Positions 27,746 through 37,001 of a stretch of 64,000 bases of DNA are shown in pieces. Position numbers and translations under genes: made by a program. The DNA lies in contig NZ_AP024852.1 of NCBI RefSeq assembly GCF_024346715.1, forward strand, positions 2,046,001 to 2,110,000, read 5' to 3'. The notes beneath the pieces were generated by a model that did no database searches, was not told where the DNA came from, and saw only the letters and a program-made list of their open reading frames with translations. Positions within the stretch are counted from its first letter, which is position 1; each line of letters opens with the position of its first letter. This DNA comes from Photobacterium swingsii. GTDB lineage: Bacteria > Pseudomonadota > Gammaproteobacteria > Enterobacterales > Vibrionaceae.

Positions 27746-29200
27746 TCAAAGTACGCCTTCATCGGCCCAATCTTTGAATTTTCGCTCTAGCGTTTTGCGT
27801 GCAACGCCCAATTGTCGTGCCGCTGCAGATTTATTACCACTATGAGACTCAACCACTTGCAGGATATGCGCTTTTTCTACATCTTTTAGGGTCCAATCTG
27901 TTGGGTAACAAAACTGCTCAACATCATTTTCGTCATGGCAACGACATGGGCGATTTTCACTCGCACCTGAAACTTGCGCTTCGCTCGCTTGTGCCATACG
28001 CGGCAGTGGAATTGCATCACCCTGAAGTTCACGCCAATAGTCTGCTGGCGGTTTACCTAACAAAATACAACGTTCCATCATGTTACGGAGTTCACGAATG
28101 TTACCGGGCCAATCATAGCTCTGCATCGCTTGTATATCTTCATGCGTCCAATTCATGGCTTGCATACCCAATTCTTTCGCTAACATTTGGGTGAAATGGT
28201 GTGCCAGTGTTGGGATATCGTCCAAACGATCACGTAATGCTGGTAACTCAACAGTCAATACATTAAGGCGATAGTATAAGTCACGACGAAAACGCCCTTC
28301 TTCAACTTCTTGTTTCAAGTTACGGTTTGTAGCCGCAACAATACGGACATCCACTTGCACTTCACGTTCTGCCCCCACAGGGCGAATGGCTTTTTGCTCC
28401 AAAGCACGTAGCAAAGAGGACTGCATTGAAAGTGGCATTTCCCCGATTTCATCGAGGAATAAGGTGCCGTTATTAGCGACACGGAAAAGACCCTCTCGAC
28501 CTTTTTTTGCCCCCGTGAACGCGCCAGACACGTGACCGAATAATTCACTCTCAAGCAAATCAGGGGCAATTGCGCCACAGTTAAGTGGTACAAAAGGACC
28601 CGTTCGCTGGCTTAATTGATGAAGTGCTCGTGCCACTAATTCTTTACCAGTACCCGACTCACCTTCCACCAAAACAGCAGCTTGAGACGGCGCTACCTGT
28701 GCAATCACGTTTTTCATCTTCTGTGTGGTTGCTGCATCGCCGATAATATCGACAGGGTGAATCCGCTCGACATCACGCTGCAAAGCAAAGTTCTGACGTT
28801 CAACGAGTCGTCGTTCGATGCACCTGCTGACAGACTGCATCATTTGTTCTAGGTTAAAAGGCTTAAGAATAAAATCAGACGCGCCCGCACGAAGAGCTTG
28901 AATCGCGGTATCAAGATCGGCATAGCCTGTCATAAAGATCACATCACTACGACGCGTAGAAGGATCAAACGCTTCATGCCATTCAATGCCGGAACGACCA
29001 GGTAAGTTGATATCTACAATTAATAAGTCAAAATGGCAGCGTTTACGCAGGGTTTCTGCTTCTTCAATACTCCCCGCAACGTCAACTTGGGCAAATTTCT
29101 TACTGAGTGCTTTTTTTAAGATGGCACGCATGCCGGGTTCATCATCAACAACAAGTACGGAAACGGCAGTCCAAAGTGAGGTGGACGGAAAATCTGACAT
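27746..29200 (-). CDS. NtrC-type sigma-54-dependent response regulator
   Basis: A 484-residue activator. The receiver domain (about 12-125) has its phospho-aspartate in LLIVDINLPGRSG. A central AAA+ domain (about 150-385) has Walker A GESGTGKE, the sigma-54 contact loop GAFTGA and GTLFLDEIGEMP. A C-terminal Fis-type HTH (NKSAAARQLGVARKTLERKF) closes the protein. A cysteine-containing linker lies just before the HTH (RPCRCHDENDVEQFC: three cysteines and a histidine), which could bind metal. It pairs with the downstream kinase and faces the tupA promoter across a 265-bp spacer that holds a sigma-54 promoter and a perfect inverted repeat. Confidence 0.95.
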   Translation of the reverse strand: MSDFPSTSLWTAVSVLVVDDEPGMRAILKKALSKKFAQVDVAGSIEEAETLRKRCHFDLLIVDINLPGRSGIEWHEAFDPSTRRSDVIFMTGYADLDTAIQALRAGASDFILKPFNLEQMMQSVSRCIERRLVERQNFALQRDVERIHPVDIIGDAATTQKMKNVIAQVAPSQAAVLVEGESGTGKELVARALHQLSQRTGPFVPLNCGAIAPDLLESELFGHVSGAFTGAKKGREGLFRVANNGTLFLDEIGEMPLSMQSSLLRALEQKAIRPVGAEREVQVDVRIVAATNRNLKQEVEEGRFRRDLYYRLNVLTVELPALRDRLDDIPTLAHHFTQMLAKELGMQAMNWTHEDIQAMQSYDWPGNIRELRNMMERCILLGKPPADYWRELQGDAIPLPRMAQASEAQVSGASENRPCRCHDENDVEQFCYPTDWTLKDVEKAHILQVVESHSGNKSAAARQLGVARKTLERKFKDWADEGVL

Positions 29201-29226
29201 AATTTCTTATTCGAGTAATTTTGGGG

Positions 29227-29243
29227 TGAGACATTTTGTCTCA
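29227..29243. promoter_or_regulatory. Candidate enhancer site, perfect 7-3-7 inverted repeat
   Basis: TGAGACA-TTT-TGTCTCA lies 27 bp before the activator gene and about 155 bp upstream of the predicted tupA start of transcription. The distance and symmetry fit an upstream activating site for a dimeric NtrC-type regulator. Binding is inferred. Confidence 0.6.
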
Positions 29244-29370
29244 GTCACTTATCCTTTGTCAAAAAACTTTATGAAACCGTTTAAACCTTAATAACCAAAA
29301 CATGATTATATTGTTTTAAATCATTAATTTAGTTGGATTTACTACGCTAATATAGTGTTTCATTGCTAAG

Positions 29371-29388
29371 TTGGCATTGCTATTGCTT
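29371..29388 (+). promoter_or_regulatory. Sigma-54 promoter of the tup-mob-moe operon
   Basis: TTGGCATTGCTATTGCTT has the invariant GG (29373-29374) and GC (29385-29386) at the exact 10-bp spacing, TTGGCA at -24 and TTGCT at -12. Start of transcription is expected near 29398, about 68 bp before the tupA ATG. Confidence 0.85.
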
Positions 29389-29442
29389 ATTGTGCGCCAT
29401 AGGGCGGTGTTATCTTTATAACAACGCTAAGCATTCAACCAA

Positions 29443-29456
29443 TGACATATTTGTCA
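29443..29456. promoter_or_regulatory. Inverted repeat next to the tupA ribosome binding site
   Basis: TGACA-TATT-TGTCA touches the AGGAAG ribosome binding site of tupA. It shares the ACA-T-TGT core with the site at 29227. It could be a second regulator site or a small leader hairpin. Confidence 0.35.
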
Positions 29457-29465
29457 GGAAGACCT

Positions 29466-30278
29466 ATGAAACTATTACAAACAACACTTGTTATTCTTTC
29501 TCTTACCACAGCAGCGGCTGTTCACGCTGCCGATGAAATGAAGATCCGTCTTGCAACAACCACCAGCACTTACCACTCTGGCTTGCTTGACTACCTTCTT
29601 CCAGAATTCAAGAAAGATACAGGTTACACCGTTGAAGTATTAGCGGCAGGTACAGGTAAATCACTGCGTATGGGTCAAAACGGCGACGTTGATCTTGTGA
29701 TGACACACGCACCAAAAGCAGAAGCTAAATTTGTTGATGAAGGCTACGGTGTACTACCTCGCAAATTGATGCACAACGATTTTGTTGTTGTTGGTCCAAA
29801 TAACGATCCAGCAAAAATCGAAGGCATGACAGACGTAACAAAAGCATTGAAAAACATCGTAAGCTACAAAGCAACATTCGTTTCTCGTGGCGATGATTCA
29901 GGTACCCACAAGAAAGAACTAAACTTGTGGAAGCAGACTCAAATCGAACCAAACTTCGGTGGTTATAAAGCCGTGGGTCAAGGCATGGGCCCGACGCTGA
30001 ACATGGCTTCTGAGCTTCAAGCTTACACAATGACAGACCGTGGTACTTGGTTGGCTTACCAAAACAAACTGGACCTATCAATTATGGTGCAAGGTGATAA
30101 GCGCCTATTCAACCCTTACCAAGTTATTCTGGTGAACCCAAGCCGTTACCCAGACATTAACTACCAAGGTGCGAAGGCATTCAGTGATTGGCTAGTGAAC
30201 CCGAAAGCACAAGCAATGATCAACAATTATCAACGTCATGGAGAGCAACTATTCGTTGCTGATGCTATCACTCAATAA
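29466..30278 (+). CDS. tupA: Tungstate ABC transporter, periplasmic binding protein TupA
   Basis: A 270-residue oxyanion-binding protein that delivers tungstate to TupBC. The signal peptide spans residues 1-22 (cleavage after AVHA). The mature N-terminus carries the family hallmark RLATTTSTYHSGLLDYLLP, followed by GTGKSLRMGQNGDVDLVMTH and FVSRGDDSGTHKKE, the loops that hold the anion. The ATG at 29466 is chosen over one at 29442 because AGGAAG lies just before it and the signal peptide then starts correctly. The stop overlaps the tupB start (TAATG). Molybdate or vanadate binding cannot be excluded, but the TTTST form is TupA-like, not ModA-like. Confidence 0.92.
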   Translation: MKLLQTTLVILSLTTAAAVHAADEMKIRLATTTSTYHSGLLDYLLPEFKKDTGYTVEVLAAGTGKSLRMGQNGDVDLVMTHAPKAEAKFVDEGYGVLPRKLMHNDFVVVGPNNDPAKIEGMTDVTKALKNIVSYKATFVSRGDDSGTHKKELNLWKQTQIEPNFGGYKAVGQGMGPTLNMASELQAYTMTDRGTWLAYQNKLDLSIMVQGDKRLFNPYQVILVNPSRYPDINYQGAKAFSDWLVNPKAQAMINNYQRHGEQLFVADAITQ

Positions 30279-30979
30279 TGGATCTTTGGTTAACAACCCA
30301 AGAAGCTGTACAACTGCTCCTCAGTGGCGACACTGCCCTGTGGAGCATTGTTGGTGTTTCTTTTTCAGTTTCTTTGCTGGCAATAGCGATTGTGCTATTG
30401 CCATCTTTGCTTATTGGTTTTGCTCTAGCGTACGGGAAATTTCCAGGGCGCTGGGTCATTTTGTCTCTAGTTAATACATTCCAGTCTATTCCGACGGTTG
30501 TTATCGGCCTACTGTTATACATGTTACTGTCACGCGCAGGACCTTTGGGCGATTGGAAGTTACTGTTTACACAGCAAGCGATGATCTTGGGTCAAATTTT
30601 TATTTGCTTCCCCATTTTAATCTCAATGATGCACGCTGCTTTTCAAAACAGTGACAAGCGCGCATGGGAAACAGCCCTCACCTTAGGTGCCAGTCTGCCC
30701 CGTGCATTTTTAAGTTTAATGTGGGAAAGTCGATTCCCACTTTTAGCAGCGATAATTGCTGCATTTAGCCGTATAATCACAGAAGTGGGTTGTTCTATGA
30801 TGGTAGGTGGCAATATTCTTAATGCTACTCGAAACATTCCAACAGCCATTGCGCTTGAAAGTTCTAAAGGCGCATTTGCGCAAGGTGTCGCGCTAGGGAT
30901 TGTGTTACTCCTGTTAGCTCTCGGGCTAAACTTCTTTTTATCTGTTGCTCGTGGCAAAGCCCACCTGCGCACAAATTAA
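30278..30979 (+). CDS. tupB: Tungstate ABC transporter, permease TupB
   Basis: A 233-residue inner-membrane permease with about five or six helices. It holds the binding-protein-dependent permease motif for ATPase contact (ETALTLGASLPRAFLSLMWE, the EAA loop) and the TupB-typical VNTFQSIPTVVIGLLLYML. It shares a TAATG overlap with tupA, so the two are translationally coupled, and lies 15 bp before tupC. Confidence 0.92.
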   Translation: MDLWLTTQEAVQLLLSGDTALWSIVGVSFSVSLLAIAIVLLPSLLIGFALAYGKFPGRWVILSLVNTFQSIPTVVIGLLLYMLLSRAGPLGDWKLLFTQQAMILGQIFICFPILISMMHAAFQNSDKRAWETALTLGASLPRAFLSLMWESRFPLLAAIIAAFSRIITEVGCSMMVGGNILNATRNIPTAIALESSKGAFAQGVALGIVLLLLALGLNFFLSVARGKAHLRTN

Positions 30980-30994
30980 GTCGAGGAGCAGGTA

Positions 30995-31699
30995 ATGTCT
31001 CAAATTTCGATTCAAGCACACGATCTCTCAATGCGTTATAAAGATCGCCTGCTTTTTCACGTCCCTCAGCTTAACATTGGCCCACAAGAAGCCATTTATT
31101 TAAGCGGTGATAACGGCGTGGGCAAGACGACCCTATTAAAAATTCTGTCTGGCTTGCAAAAACCCACCACGGGTCATGTCAATTTACAGAACCAATCATG
31201 GGCGTCTCGTCTATTCAAAAGCCAACGGTGTGGTGGCGTCATTTATATGCATCAAACCCCCTACATGTTTGATGGCACTGTTTTTGATAACGTATGCTAC
31301 GGTTTAAAATACCAGCTCAGTGATCGCCATTCTCGACGTAGTGAAGTCATCAATGCATTACGATTAGTTGGGCTTGAAACATTGGCTAATGAACACATTT
31401 CTGTATTATCTGGTGGTGAACGCCAGCGTGTCGCCATGGCAAGAGCCTGGGTCTTAAAACCAAGCGTGTTACTAATGGATGAATCAAGTGCAAGCCTTGA
31501 TGCTGAATCCATTGAACGCCAAGTTCTTCTGGCTGAAGATTTATTAGAGCGCGGCGCTAGCCTTGTTATAACAAGTCATCAGCAGAATGCACTGACTAAG
31601 CTATGCCGGCGACACTGGACAATTTCACACAATAAATTAGTAGAACGAGCCGACTTACAACTCGTCAATGAGGACAAAAACAACTATGCCTTTGCCTGA
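30995..31699 (+). CDS. tupC: Tungstate ABC transporter, ATPase TupC
   Basis: A 234-residue ATPase that powers TupB. Walker A is GDNGVGKTT, the Q-loop lies in [12 protein letters not shown], the signature is [15 protein letters not shown], Walker B is [12 protein letters not shown], and the switch histidine is in ITSHQQ. There is no C-terminal oxyanion-binding regulatory domain of the ModC kind, so no direct feedback by anion is expected. GAGGAG precedes the ATG. The end overlaps mobA by 14 bp. Confidence 0.92.
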   Translation: MSQISIQAHDLSMRYKDRLLFHVPQLNIGPQEAIYLSGDNGVGKTTLLKILSGLQKPTTGHVNLQNQSWASRLFKSQRCGGVIYMHQTPYMFDGTVFDNVCYGLKYQLSDRHSRRSEVINALRLVGLETLANEHISVLSGGERQRVAMARAWVLKPSVLLMDESSASLDAESIERQVLLAEDLLERGASLVITSHQQNALTKLCRRHWTISHNKLVERADLQLVNEDKNNYAFA

Positions 31700-32279
31700 A
31701 CAGACAAGCTGGGTAATTTTGGCTGGCGGACAAGCCAGCCGCATGGGAGGTAACGATAAAGGGTTAGTCTCTCTTAATAACCGAACAATGATTGAGCATG
31801 TCATCGACATTCTCGCAGCACAAACATCACACATCACCATTAACGCCAACCGCAATCATAATAAATACCAAGCATTTGGCACTGTATTTGGCGATCAAAT
31901 AAAAGACTACCCAGGCCCATTAGGCGGCATGCATGCTGCACTTCATACCCTTGATAATGATTGGATAGGCTTTGTACCTTGTGATTGCCCTCAGCTACCG
32001 TCCGATCTCGTAGAGCGCATGTCCCAAGCTTGTGATGAGACTACCGATATTGCTGTCGCCCACGATGGTGAACACATTCAACCAGTCGTTACCCTACTTC
32101 ACCGTCGTATCCTGCCTAAACTGGAAGCATTTTTAGCCAATGGCGACCGTAAAATCATTTTACTGTATCGCCAATGCAATATGATTACCGTCGATTTTAG
32201 TGACCAACCCAATGCGTTCGTCAACCTGAATACGCCAGAAGAACTCCAACAATTTGGAAAACAACATGAGTCAAATTAG
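31686..32279 (+). CDS. mobA: Molybdenum cofactor guanylyltransferase MobA
   Basis: Transfers GMP from GTP to molybdopterin cofactor, making the guanine dinucleotide form used by DMSO reductase-family enzymes. The 197 residues form a Rossmann nucleotidyltransferase with the signature [16 protein letters not shown], the [10 protein letters not shown] loop and PCDCPQLP. The ATG at 31686, inside tupC, is chosen over 31668 since the conserved domain begins right after it and GAGGA lies upstream. The gene overlaps both tupC and the following mobB-moeA, which indicates one coupled operon. Confidence 0.93.
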   Translation: MPLPEQTSWVILAGGQASRMGGNDKGLVSLNNRTMIEHVIDILAAQTSHITINANRNHNKYQAFGTVFGDQIKDYPGPLGGMHAALHTLDNDWIGFVPCDCPQLPSDLVERMSQACDETTDIAVAHDGEHIQPVVTLLHRRILPKLEAFLANGDRKIILLYRQCNMITVDFSDQPNAFVNLNTPEELQQFGKQHESN

Positions 32280-34035
32280 CGCATCTTTACCCCTACTGGG
32301 CTTTGCCGCATTTAGCGGAACAGGCAAAACAACCTTGTTAGAAGCTATGCTGCCAAAACTGGTTGAGCGTGGCATTCGTATTGCTGTTATCAAGCATGCT
32401 CACCATAACTTCGATATCGATCAAGAAGGCAAAGATAGCTACCGCTTACGTAAAGCGGGTGCCTCACAAATGTTAATTTCTTCTCGCTACCGTCGTGCAT
32501 TAGTAACGGAAACACCGGAAGAAGAAGCGAACCTCCCTCACCTTATCGCACAATTAGATCAAACAGCGCTAGATTTGATCTTGGTTGAAGGGTTTAAAAA
32601 ACTCGATTTCCCTAAAATCGAACTGCACCGTGAAGAAGTCGGTAAGCCATGGTTACACCCAGACGATAGCAATATCATCGCTGTTGCCGCGAACATTCCA
32701 GCCAACACGCATCTTCCGCAAATGGACATCAACAATTTAGATCAGATCACTGATTTTGTTGTCGACTTTGCTCAGGGTAAGTTAGAAAAACCTAGCCTAG
32801 ATTGCAGCGACTTAACCAATAGCGACATGTTGTCTGTTGATGAAGGCCGCGCGAAAATTCTAGACCAAATTACAACCATAGCTCGCACTGAAACGGTGTC
32901 ACTAGAAAAAGCACTTGGTCAAATTGTCGCACAAGATGTGTTGTCGCCAGTCAATGTACCTCAGCACACCAATTCAGCGATGGATGGCTACGCTATCCGT
33001 GGCGAAGACAGCGAGCAAGCCGCTTTCACTGTCGTTGGTCAGGTGATGGCCGGTCACAGCTATGACAAACCACTCGAAGCAGGTCAAGCAGTACGTATCA
33101 TGACAGGCGCCCCTGTTCCACTGGGTGCTGATACTGTGATAATGCGCGAGCAAGCTGAACAAACAGATAACATCGTACGTTTTGATATCGCTCAATTTGG
33201 AATTAAGAAAGGACAAAATGTTCGCCAAGCGGGTGAAGATCTAGCTTTAGGCCAAGTTGCAATTGCAGCAGGTAGCACAATTACAGCACCAGAGCTTGGC
33301 ATGATTGCTTCTTTGGGCCTAGATACTGTGACGATTACTCAGCCACTTAAAGTTGCGATCTTCTCAACCGGCGATGAAGTACAACAACCCGGTGAAGAGC
33401 AAAAAGAAAACTGTATTTACGATTCTAATCGCTTCACCTTACGAGCAATGCTATCAAAGGTTGGTTGTGAAGTTATTGATTTCGGTATTATCGAAGATAA
33501 CGAAGCGTCGCTACAAAAAACATTAACCGCAGCCAGCGAACAAGCAGACATGATTTTATCGTCTGGTGGTGTCTCTGTCGGCGATGCTGATTACATCAAA
33601 ACCGTCCTCGATGCATTAGGTCAAATAAATTTCTGGCGTATCAATATGCGTCCAGGTCGCCCACTGGCGTTTGGCCAAATTCAAGACACACCATTCTTTG
33701 GCTTACCGGGTAACCCTGTCGCTGTTATGGTTGCGTTTTTACAATTTGTTGAGCCAGCATTACGTAAAATGCAAGGCTGTGATTGGCAAGCAACTTGTTA
33801 TACCGCGATTGCAACAGAGAAGCTCCGCTCTCGCCCAGGGCGCACTGAATACACGCGTGGCATTTACCAGCTTGATGCCAATGGTCGACTCACAGTGCAA
33901 TCAACAGGTCAGCAAGGTTCTGGGATCTTACGTTCGATGAGCGAAGCGAACTGTTTGATCGAAATTTTACCAGAGCAACCTAATGCTGAAATTGGTGATA
34001 AGGTGAGAGTAATTCCGCTGACAGGAAGAATCTAA
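32266..34035 (+). CDS. Bifunctional MobB-MoeA fusion
   Basis: A 589-residue two-part protein. Residues 1-170 are MobB: P-loop [27 protein letters not shown] and [13 protein letters not shown]; MobB is a GTP-binding adaptor for MobA. Residues about 195-589 are MoeA, which inserts molybdate (or tungstate) into molybdopterin: [40 protein letters not shown] and [12 protein letters not shown]. In E. coli these are separate genes. Expression behind a tungstate transporter puts anion import, insertion and nucleotide attachment in one transcript. The ATG at 32266 overlaps the end of mobA. A strong terminator follows at 34140. Confidence 0.94.
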   Translation: MSQISASLPLLGFAAFSGTGKTTLLEAMLPKLVERGIRIAVIKHAHHNFDIDQEGKDSYRLRKAGASQMLISSRYRRALVTETPEEEANLPHLIAQLDQTALDLILVEGFKKLDFPKIELHREEVGKPWLHPDDSNIIAVAANIPANTHLPQMDINNLDQITDFVVDFAQGKLEKPSLDCSDLTNSDMLSVDEGRAKILDQITTIARTETVSLEKALGQIVAQDVLSPVNVPQHTNSAMDGYAIRGEDSEQAAFTVVGQVMAGHSYDKPLEAGQAVRIMTGAPVPLGADTVIMREQAEQTDNIVRFDIAQFGIKKGQNVRQAGEDLALGQVAIAAGSTITAPELGMIASLGLDTVTITQPLKVAIFSTGDEVQQPGEEQKENCIYDSNRFTLRAMLSKVGCEVIDFGIIEDNEASLQKTLTAASEQADMILSSGGVSVGDADYIKTVLDALGQINFWRINMRPGRPLAFGQIQDTPFFGLPGNPVAVMVAFLQFVEPALRKMQGCDWQATCYTAIATEKLRSRPGRTEYTRGIYQLDANGRLTVQSTGQQGSGILRSMSEANCLIEILPEQPNAEIGDKVRVIPLTGRI

Positions 34036-34139
34036 TTAATGCGTATAAACCAAATCAAACTTGGTTTCGCTTTAAGACTTAAGAGCTGGGGGGATACTCT
34101 GGCTCTATAATGAACAATTATACTCAAAAGCATATATTT

Positions 34140-34181
34140 GCGCTCAACAAGTAGTTTTAGCTACTTGTTGAGCGCTTTTTT
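34140..34181 (+). terminator. Terminator of the tup-mob-moe operon
   Basis: A 15-bp perfect stem (GCGCTCAACAAGTAG and its complement) with loop TTTTAG is followed by six T residues. Confidence 0.95.
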
Positions 34182-34858
34182 ATTTGTAGCTTCCTTGCTA
34201 CTTTATTTTTCCTTTGGCTTCTACACGTCTAGAAGAAGGTTATTGTCGCCTGCCTAGATTTTATTGTTAGGGCAGTACATAACCTAGCCAATGTAATTAA
34301 GTATTTGTTTTCGTTATGGTGATATAATACATAATTATTCCACCCGTTGCACTTAATAAATCTAACTATAGTTTATAAATTAGATTTACTTATAGTTCTG
34401 GGCTATTAATGAACAATTGCACTCATTGAGTTCAAAATATCACCATTACGAATGCCCACCTTGTGCTTATTTTGACACATTTAAGCTTATTATACCCATA
34501 AGGAAACAGCTACTGACAATAATGCCAATAATATCGCTCATCTTTAAGACGGGTATTCCTTTTCCCCAAAAGAAACTAATCACTTTAATTAGCCATCCTA
34601 ACGCTACGCAATATAAAAACTAATACCAAGCCTAAAACCTCATACTTTCATGCAAGATTGACTCATAAAAATAAGGGTTAATGTGGGCTTCAGCAGGTAC
34701 AACAGCAAACCACTTTGAATCTTTATTCAAATCAATGCCTGAATTTCTAGACACAAACATAACGCTAGTACACGTCTTAAGTGGCTAGACCATTACTAAG
34801 AAAAAACTCATGTACAATAGTCAGCAGTTAGATGAACGAAGGTATTCATAAGTTAAAC
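34182..34858. other. AT-rich non-coding spacer
   Basis: About 680 bp with no credible gene; the longest readings have poor composition and no ribosome binding site. The only pattern I see is a loose repeat of TAATGAACAATT followed by an ACTCA, at about 34108-34125 and 34408-34427. A TAATACCAAG at about 34622 resembles one end of the dispersed repeat but has no partner nearby. Confidence 0.5.
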
Positions 34859-35575
34859 ATGTTTTTAAATTCGTACTTTTCAGAGCAAAATGGTGAGTTT
34901 TCTTTCTCACGCCAGCAAGCAAGTCACTTCGCTAAACGTGTAGCCGGTGATTTCAACCCAATTCATGATGAAGACAACAAGCGCTTTTGTGTGCCTGGTG
35001 ATCTTCTGTTCTCTGTAGTACTTGCTAAAGCAGGTCTTAGCCAAAAAATGCGCTTTGAATTTGCTGGTATGATTAACGATGGTGTTGCACTTAGCATAGA
35101 TTCAAAATCAGAAGCTGATCAATCTATGGTTGACGGTAATGGCAAAGAGTACCTTCACATTACACGTAGCGGCGACACTACTCACAACGATGCACTGATT
35201 GAACAAGTAACAAAAAGCTACGTGCAATTTTCAGGCATGAACTTTCCGCACATCATGGTTCCTTTGATGGAGTCAAAGCAAATCATGATTAACCCTGTTC
35301 GCCCTTTGGTTATCTATGAAAGCATGGAGCTAGACTTTACACGCTTAGATCTAACCAACCCTAGCGTAGAGTTAACAGAGTCATGCATTGATGTTGAAGG
35401 CAAGCGTGGTAGCGTAACGTTGAATTTCTGCTTCAAGGAAGATGGCGAAGTAGTTGGTACTGGCCGTAAGCGTATGGTAATGAGTGGCCTCAAGCCTTAT
35501 TGCCAAGACGACATTGACGATCTTGTAAACCGATTCAATGGCCGCAAAGAACACTTCAATGCAATTGCTGCGTAA
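34859..35575 (+). CDS. DUF3581 family protein
   Basis: A 238-residue protein with FSFSRQQASHFAKRVAGDFNPIHDEDNKRFCVPGDLLF near the N-terminus. The AGDFNPIHDED segment is reminiscent of MaoC/hotdog dehydratases (their G-D-x-N-P-x-H motif), so a hotdog-like fold is likely. I know it as a conserved DUF3581 protein of marine gammaproteobacteria without assigned role. An earlier ATG at 34832 would add nine residues. I prefer 34859 because the conserved part begins at MFLNSYFSEQ, though neither start has a good ribosome binding site. Monocistronic, ending in a strong terminator. Confidence 0.75.
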   Translation: MFLNSYFSEQNGEFSFSRQQASHFAKRVAGDFNPIHDEDNKRFCVPGDLLFSVVLAKAGLSQKMRFEFAGMINDGVALSIDSKSEADQSMVDGNGKEYLHITRSGDTTHNDALIEQVTKSYVQFSGMNFPHIMVPLMESKQIMINPVRPLVIYESMELDFTRLDLTNPSVELTESCIDVEGKRGSVTLNFCFKEDGEVVGTGRKRMVMSGLKPYCQDDIDDLVNRFNGRKEHFNAIAA

Positions 35576-35603
35576 CGTTTAAAGCAACAAATCTGTATAA
35601 AGC

Positions 35604-35639
35604 AAAAAGCCGATAGATATAATATCCATCGGCTTTTTA
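35604..35639. terminator. Bidirectional terminator after the DUF3581 gene
   Basis: The stem AAAAAGCCGAT / ATCGGCTTTTT gives U-tracts both ways, between convergent genes. Confidence 0.85.
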
Positions 35640-35687
35640 TCCATTCAAATTCGTATAATTCACGCACGAGATTAGTGGCTCATAGCC

Positions 35688-37001
35688 TCAATTAAAATAG
35701 AGCCTCGCTCTTAGTCCCGGACTGTTATCTCTCAATACCAACTCACCACCATGACGCTTCATCACAGCATCCACTAAACTTAGCCCTAGTCCAGAGCCTG
35801 ATTGACTTCTGCTCTTGTCTGCGCGATACATAGGCTCGCAAACTTGCAGCTTATCTAGATCAGAGATGCCCTCACCGTTATCAATCACCACAATCCCAAA
35901 TGCGTCAATGACAACCACTATTCTCCCTTCTTCAGGCGTATATTTGATAGCATTTTCTATCAAATTGATAACGGCTCGAAAAAGTAAACTCGGCTCACCA
36001 TCAAGTTGATGTGCCGCATCTTGACGAAGAATGAGCTGTTGCTGCTTTTCTTCTGCTAGTGGTTGTAAAAAATCCACGGCGTCTTGAGCAACAGTGGTTA
36101 AATCAACTCGCTGCTTGCTAATAAGCTGCTTGCCGCTATTAAGGTTCGCAATCTCTAACAAGCCATTAAACATGCCAAGTAATAACTCAAGATCATCGTG
36201 ACAAGCTTCTAATTCCTGTTGCTGCTGATTGTTAGAAGTTAGTGCTAAGAGGCTTTCTATTCGCAATTTCATCCTTGCCATTGGCGTACGCAAATCATGC
36301 GCGACCCCCACTGTTAAGGCTTTTAGCGAGGCTTCTTTTTTTTCAATTTGCTCTATCATAAAATTCAAATGAATAGACAGAATGTCAAACTCATCATCAT
36401 TACGGCTCACCGCCAACTTAACGTTTTTCTCCCCGCACAGCACACGGTTCATGGCGAAGTTAACTCGCTGTAACTTCTGAATAATATTGACCGCGAACCA
36501 AACTGCACCTGCAATCATAACTATCACAGGTAAAGCAACGCCAGAAATCATCATAGGTGCGAGATCTTCACGATATTTCTGTAGCAAATCACGGTTAATT
36601 TCGATCCTTAATATCGTGTCATCATCGAGCAATAAACTACTGCCTGATTTCAAATCAGATAATTCAAAGTATGGTTGATCACCCGTTAATGCAGCTGGGT
36701 AGCTTAAACTCGCCGTTTGCGTACTAATCGGTTGGATATGGTAAGTAAAGGGACTGGCAATACTTTGCTTTTCTGCAATAAGAGTGCGAATAGCATCGAT
36801 ATTGCCTATGCCTGCTAATGCCGTGAAAATTTCAGTTTCTTGAGATAATTCGCGATCAAGTTGTTTGCGATGAAAAGTATCTGAGCTTAAATACACCTGA
36901 TGAACAAAAACCGTGTAAATCATCCCTATACACGCTAAAAAATATAACAATAACTTGAATGTAGAAGATCGTGATAGTTGTTCACGATTGTCGGAGAACA
37001 T
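35688..37001 (-). CDS. EnvZ/QseC-type sensor histidine kinase
   Basis: A 437-residue inner-membrane kinase. TM1 lies at about 13-33, a periplasmic region of about 115 residues follows, then TM2 at about 150-175, HAMP, HisKA with the phospho-accepting histidine in VAHDLRTPMARMK, and an ATPase domain with NLIENAIKYTPEEG, VIDNGEGI and SGSGLGLSLV. The ATG at 37001 is preferred over 37046 since GAGGGGCAGGG lies just before it. It overlaps the response regulator gene by 20 bp. The signal is unknown. It is downstream of, and on the same strand as, a GlcNAc-type PTS gene, but a terminator lies between, so a sugar link is weak. Confidence 0.88.
   Translation of the reverse strand: MFSDNREQLSRSSTFKLLLYFLACIGMIYTVFVHQVYLSSDTFHRKQLDRELSQETEIFTALAGIGNIDAIRTLIAEKQSIASPFTYHIQPISTQTASLSYPAALTGDQPYFELSDLKSGSSLLLDDDTILRIEINRDLLQKYREDLAPMMISGVALPVIVMIAGAVWFAVNIIQKLQRVNFAMNRVLCGEKNVKLAVSRNDDEFDILSIHLNFMIEQIEKKEASLKALTVGVAHDLRTPMARMKLRIESLLALTSNNQQQQELEACHDDLELLLGMFNGLLEIANLNSGKQLISKQRVDLTTVAQDAVDFLQPLAEEKQQQLILRQDAAHQLDGEPSLLFRAVINLIENAIKYTPEEGRIVVVIDAFGIVVIDNGEGISDLDKLQVCEPMYRADKSRSQSGSGLGLSLVDAVMKRHGGELVLRDNSPGLRARLYFN

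Noticed and set aside
34417..34623. Possible 68-aa ORF in the spacer after the tup operon
   Set aside because: No ribosome binding site, biased composition, no domain; likely chance reading of AT-rich DNA.
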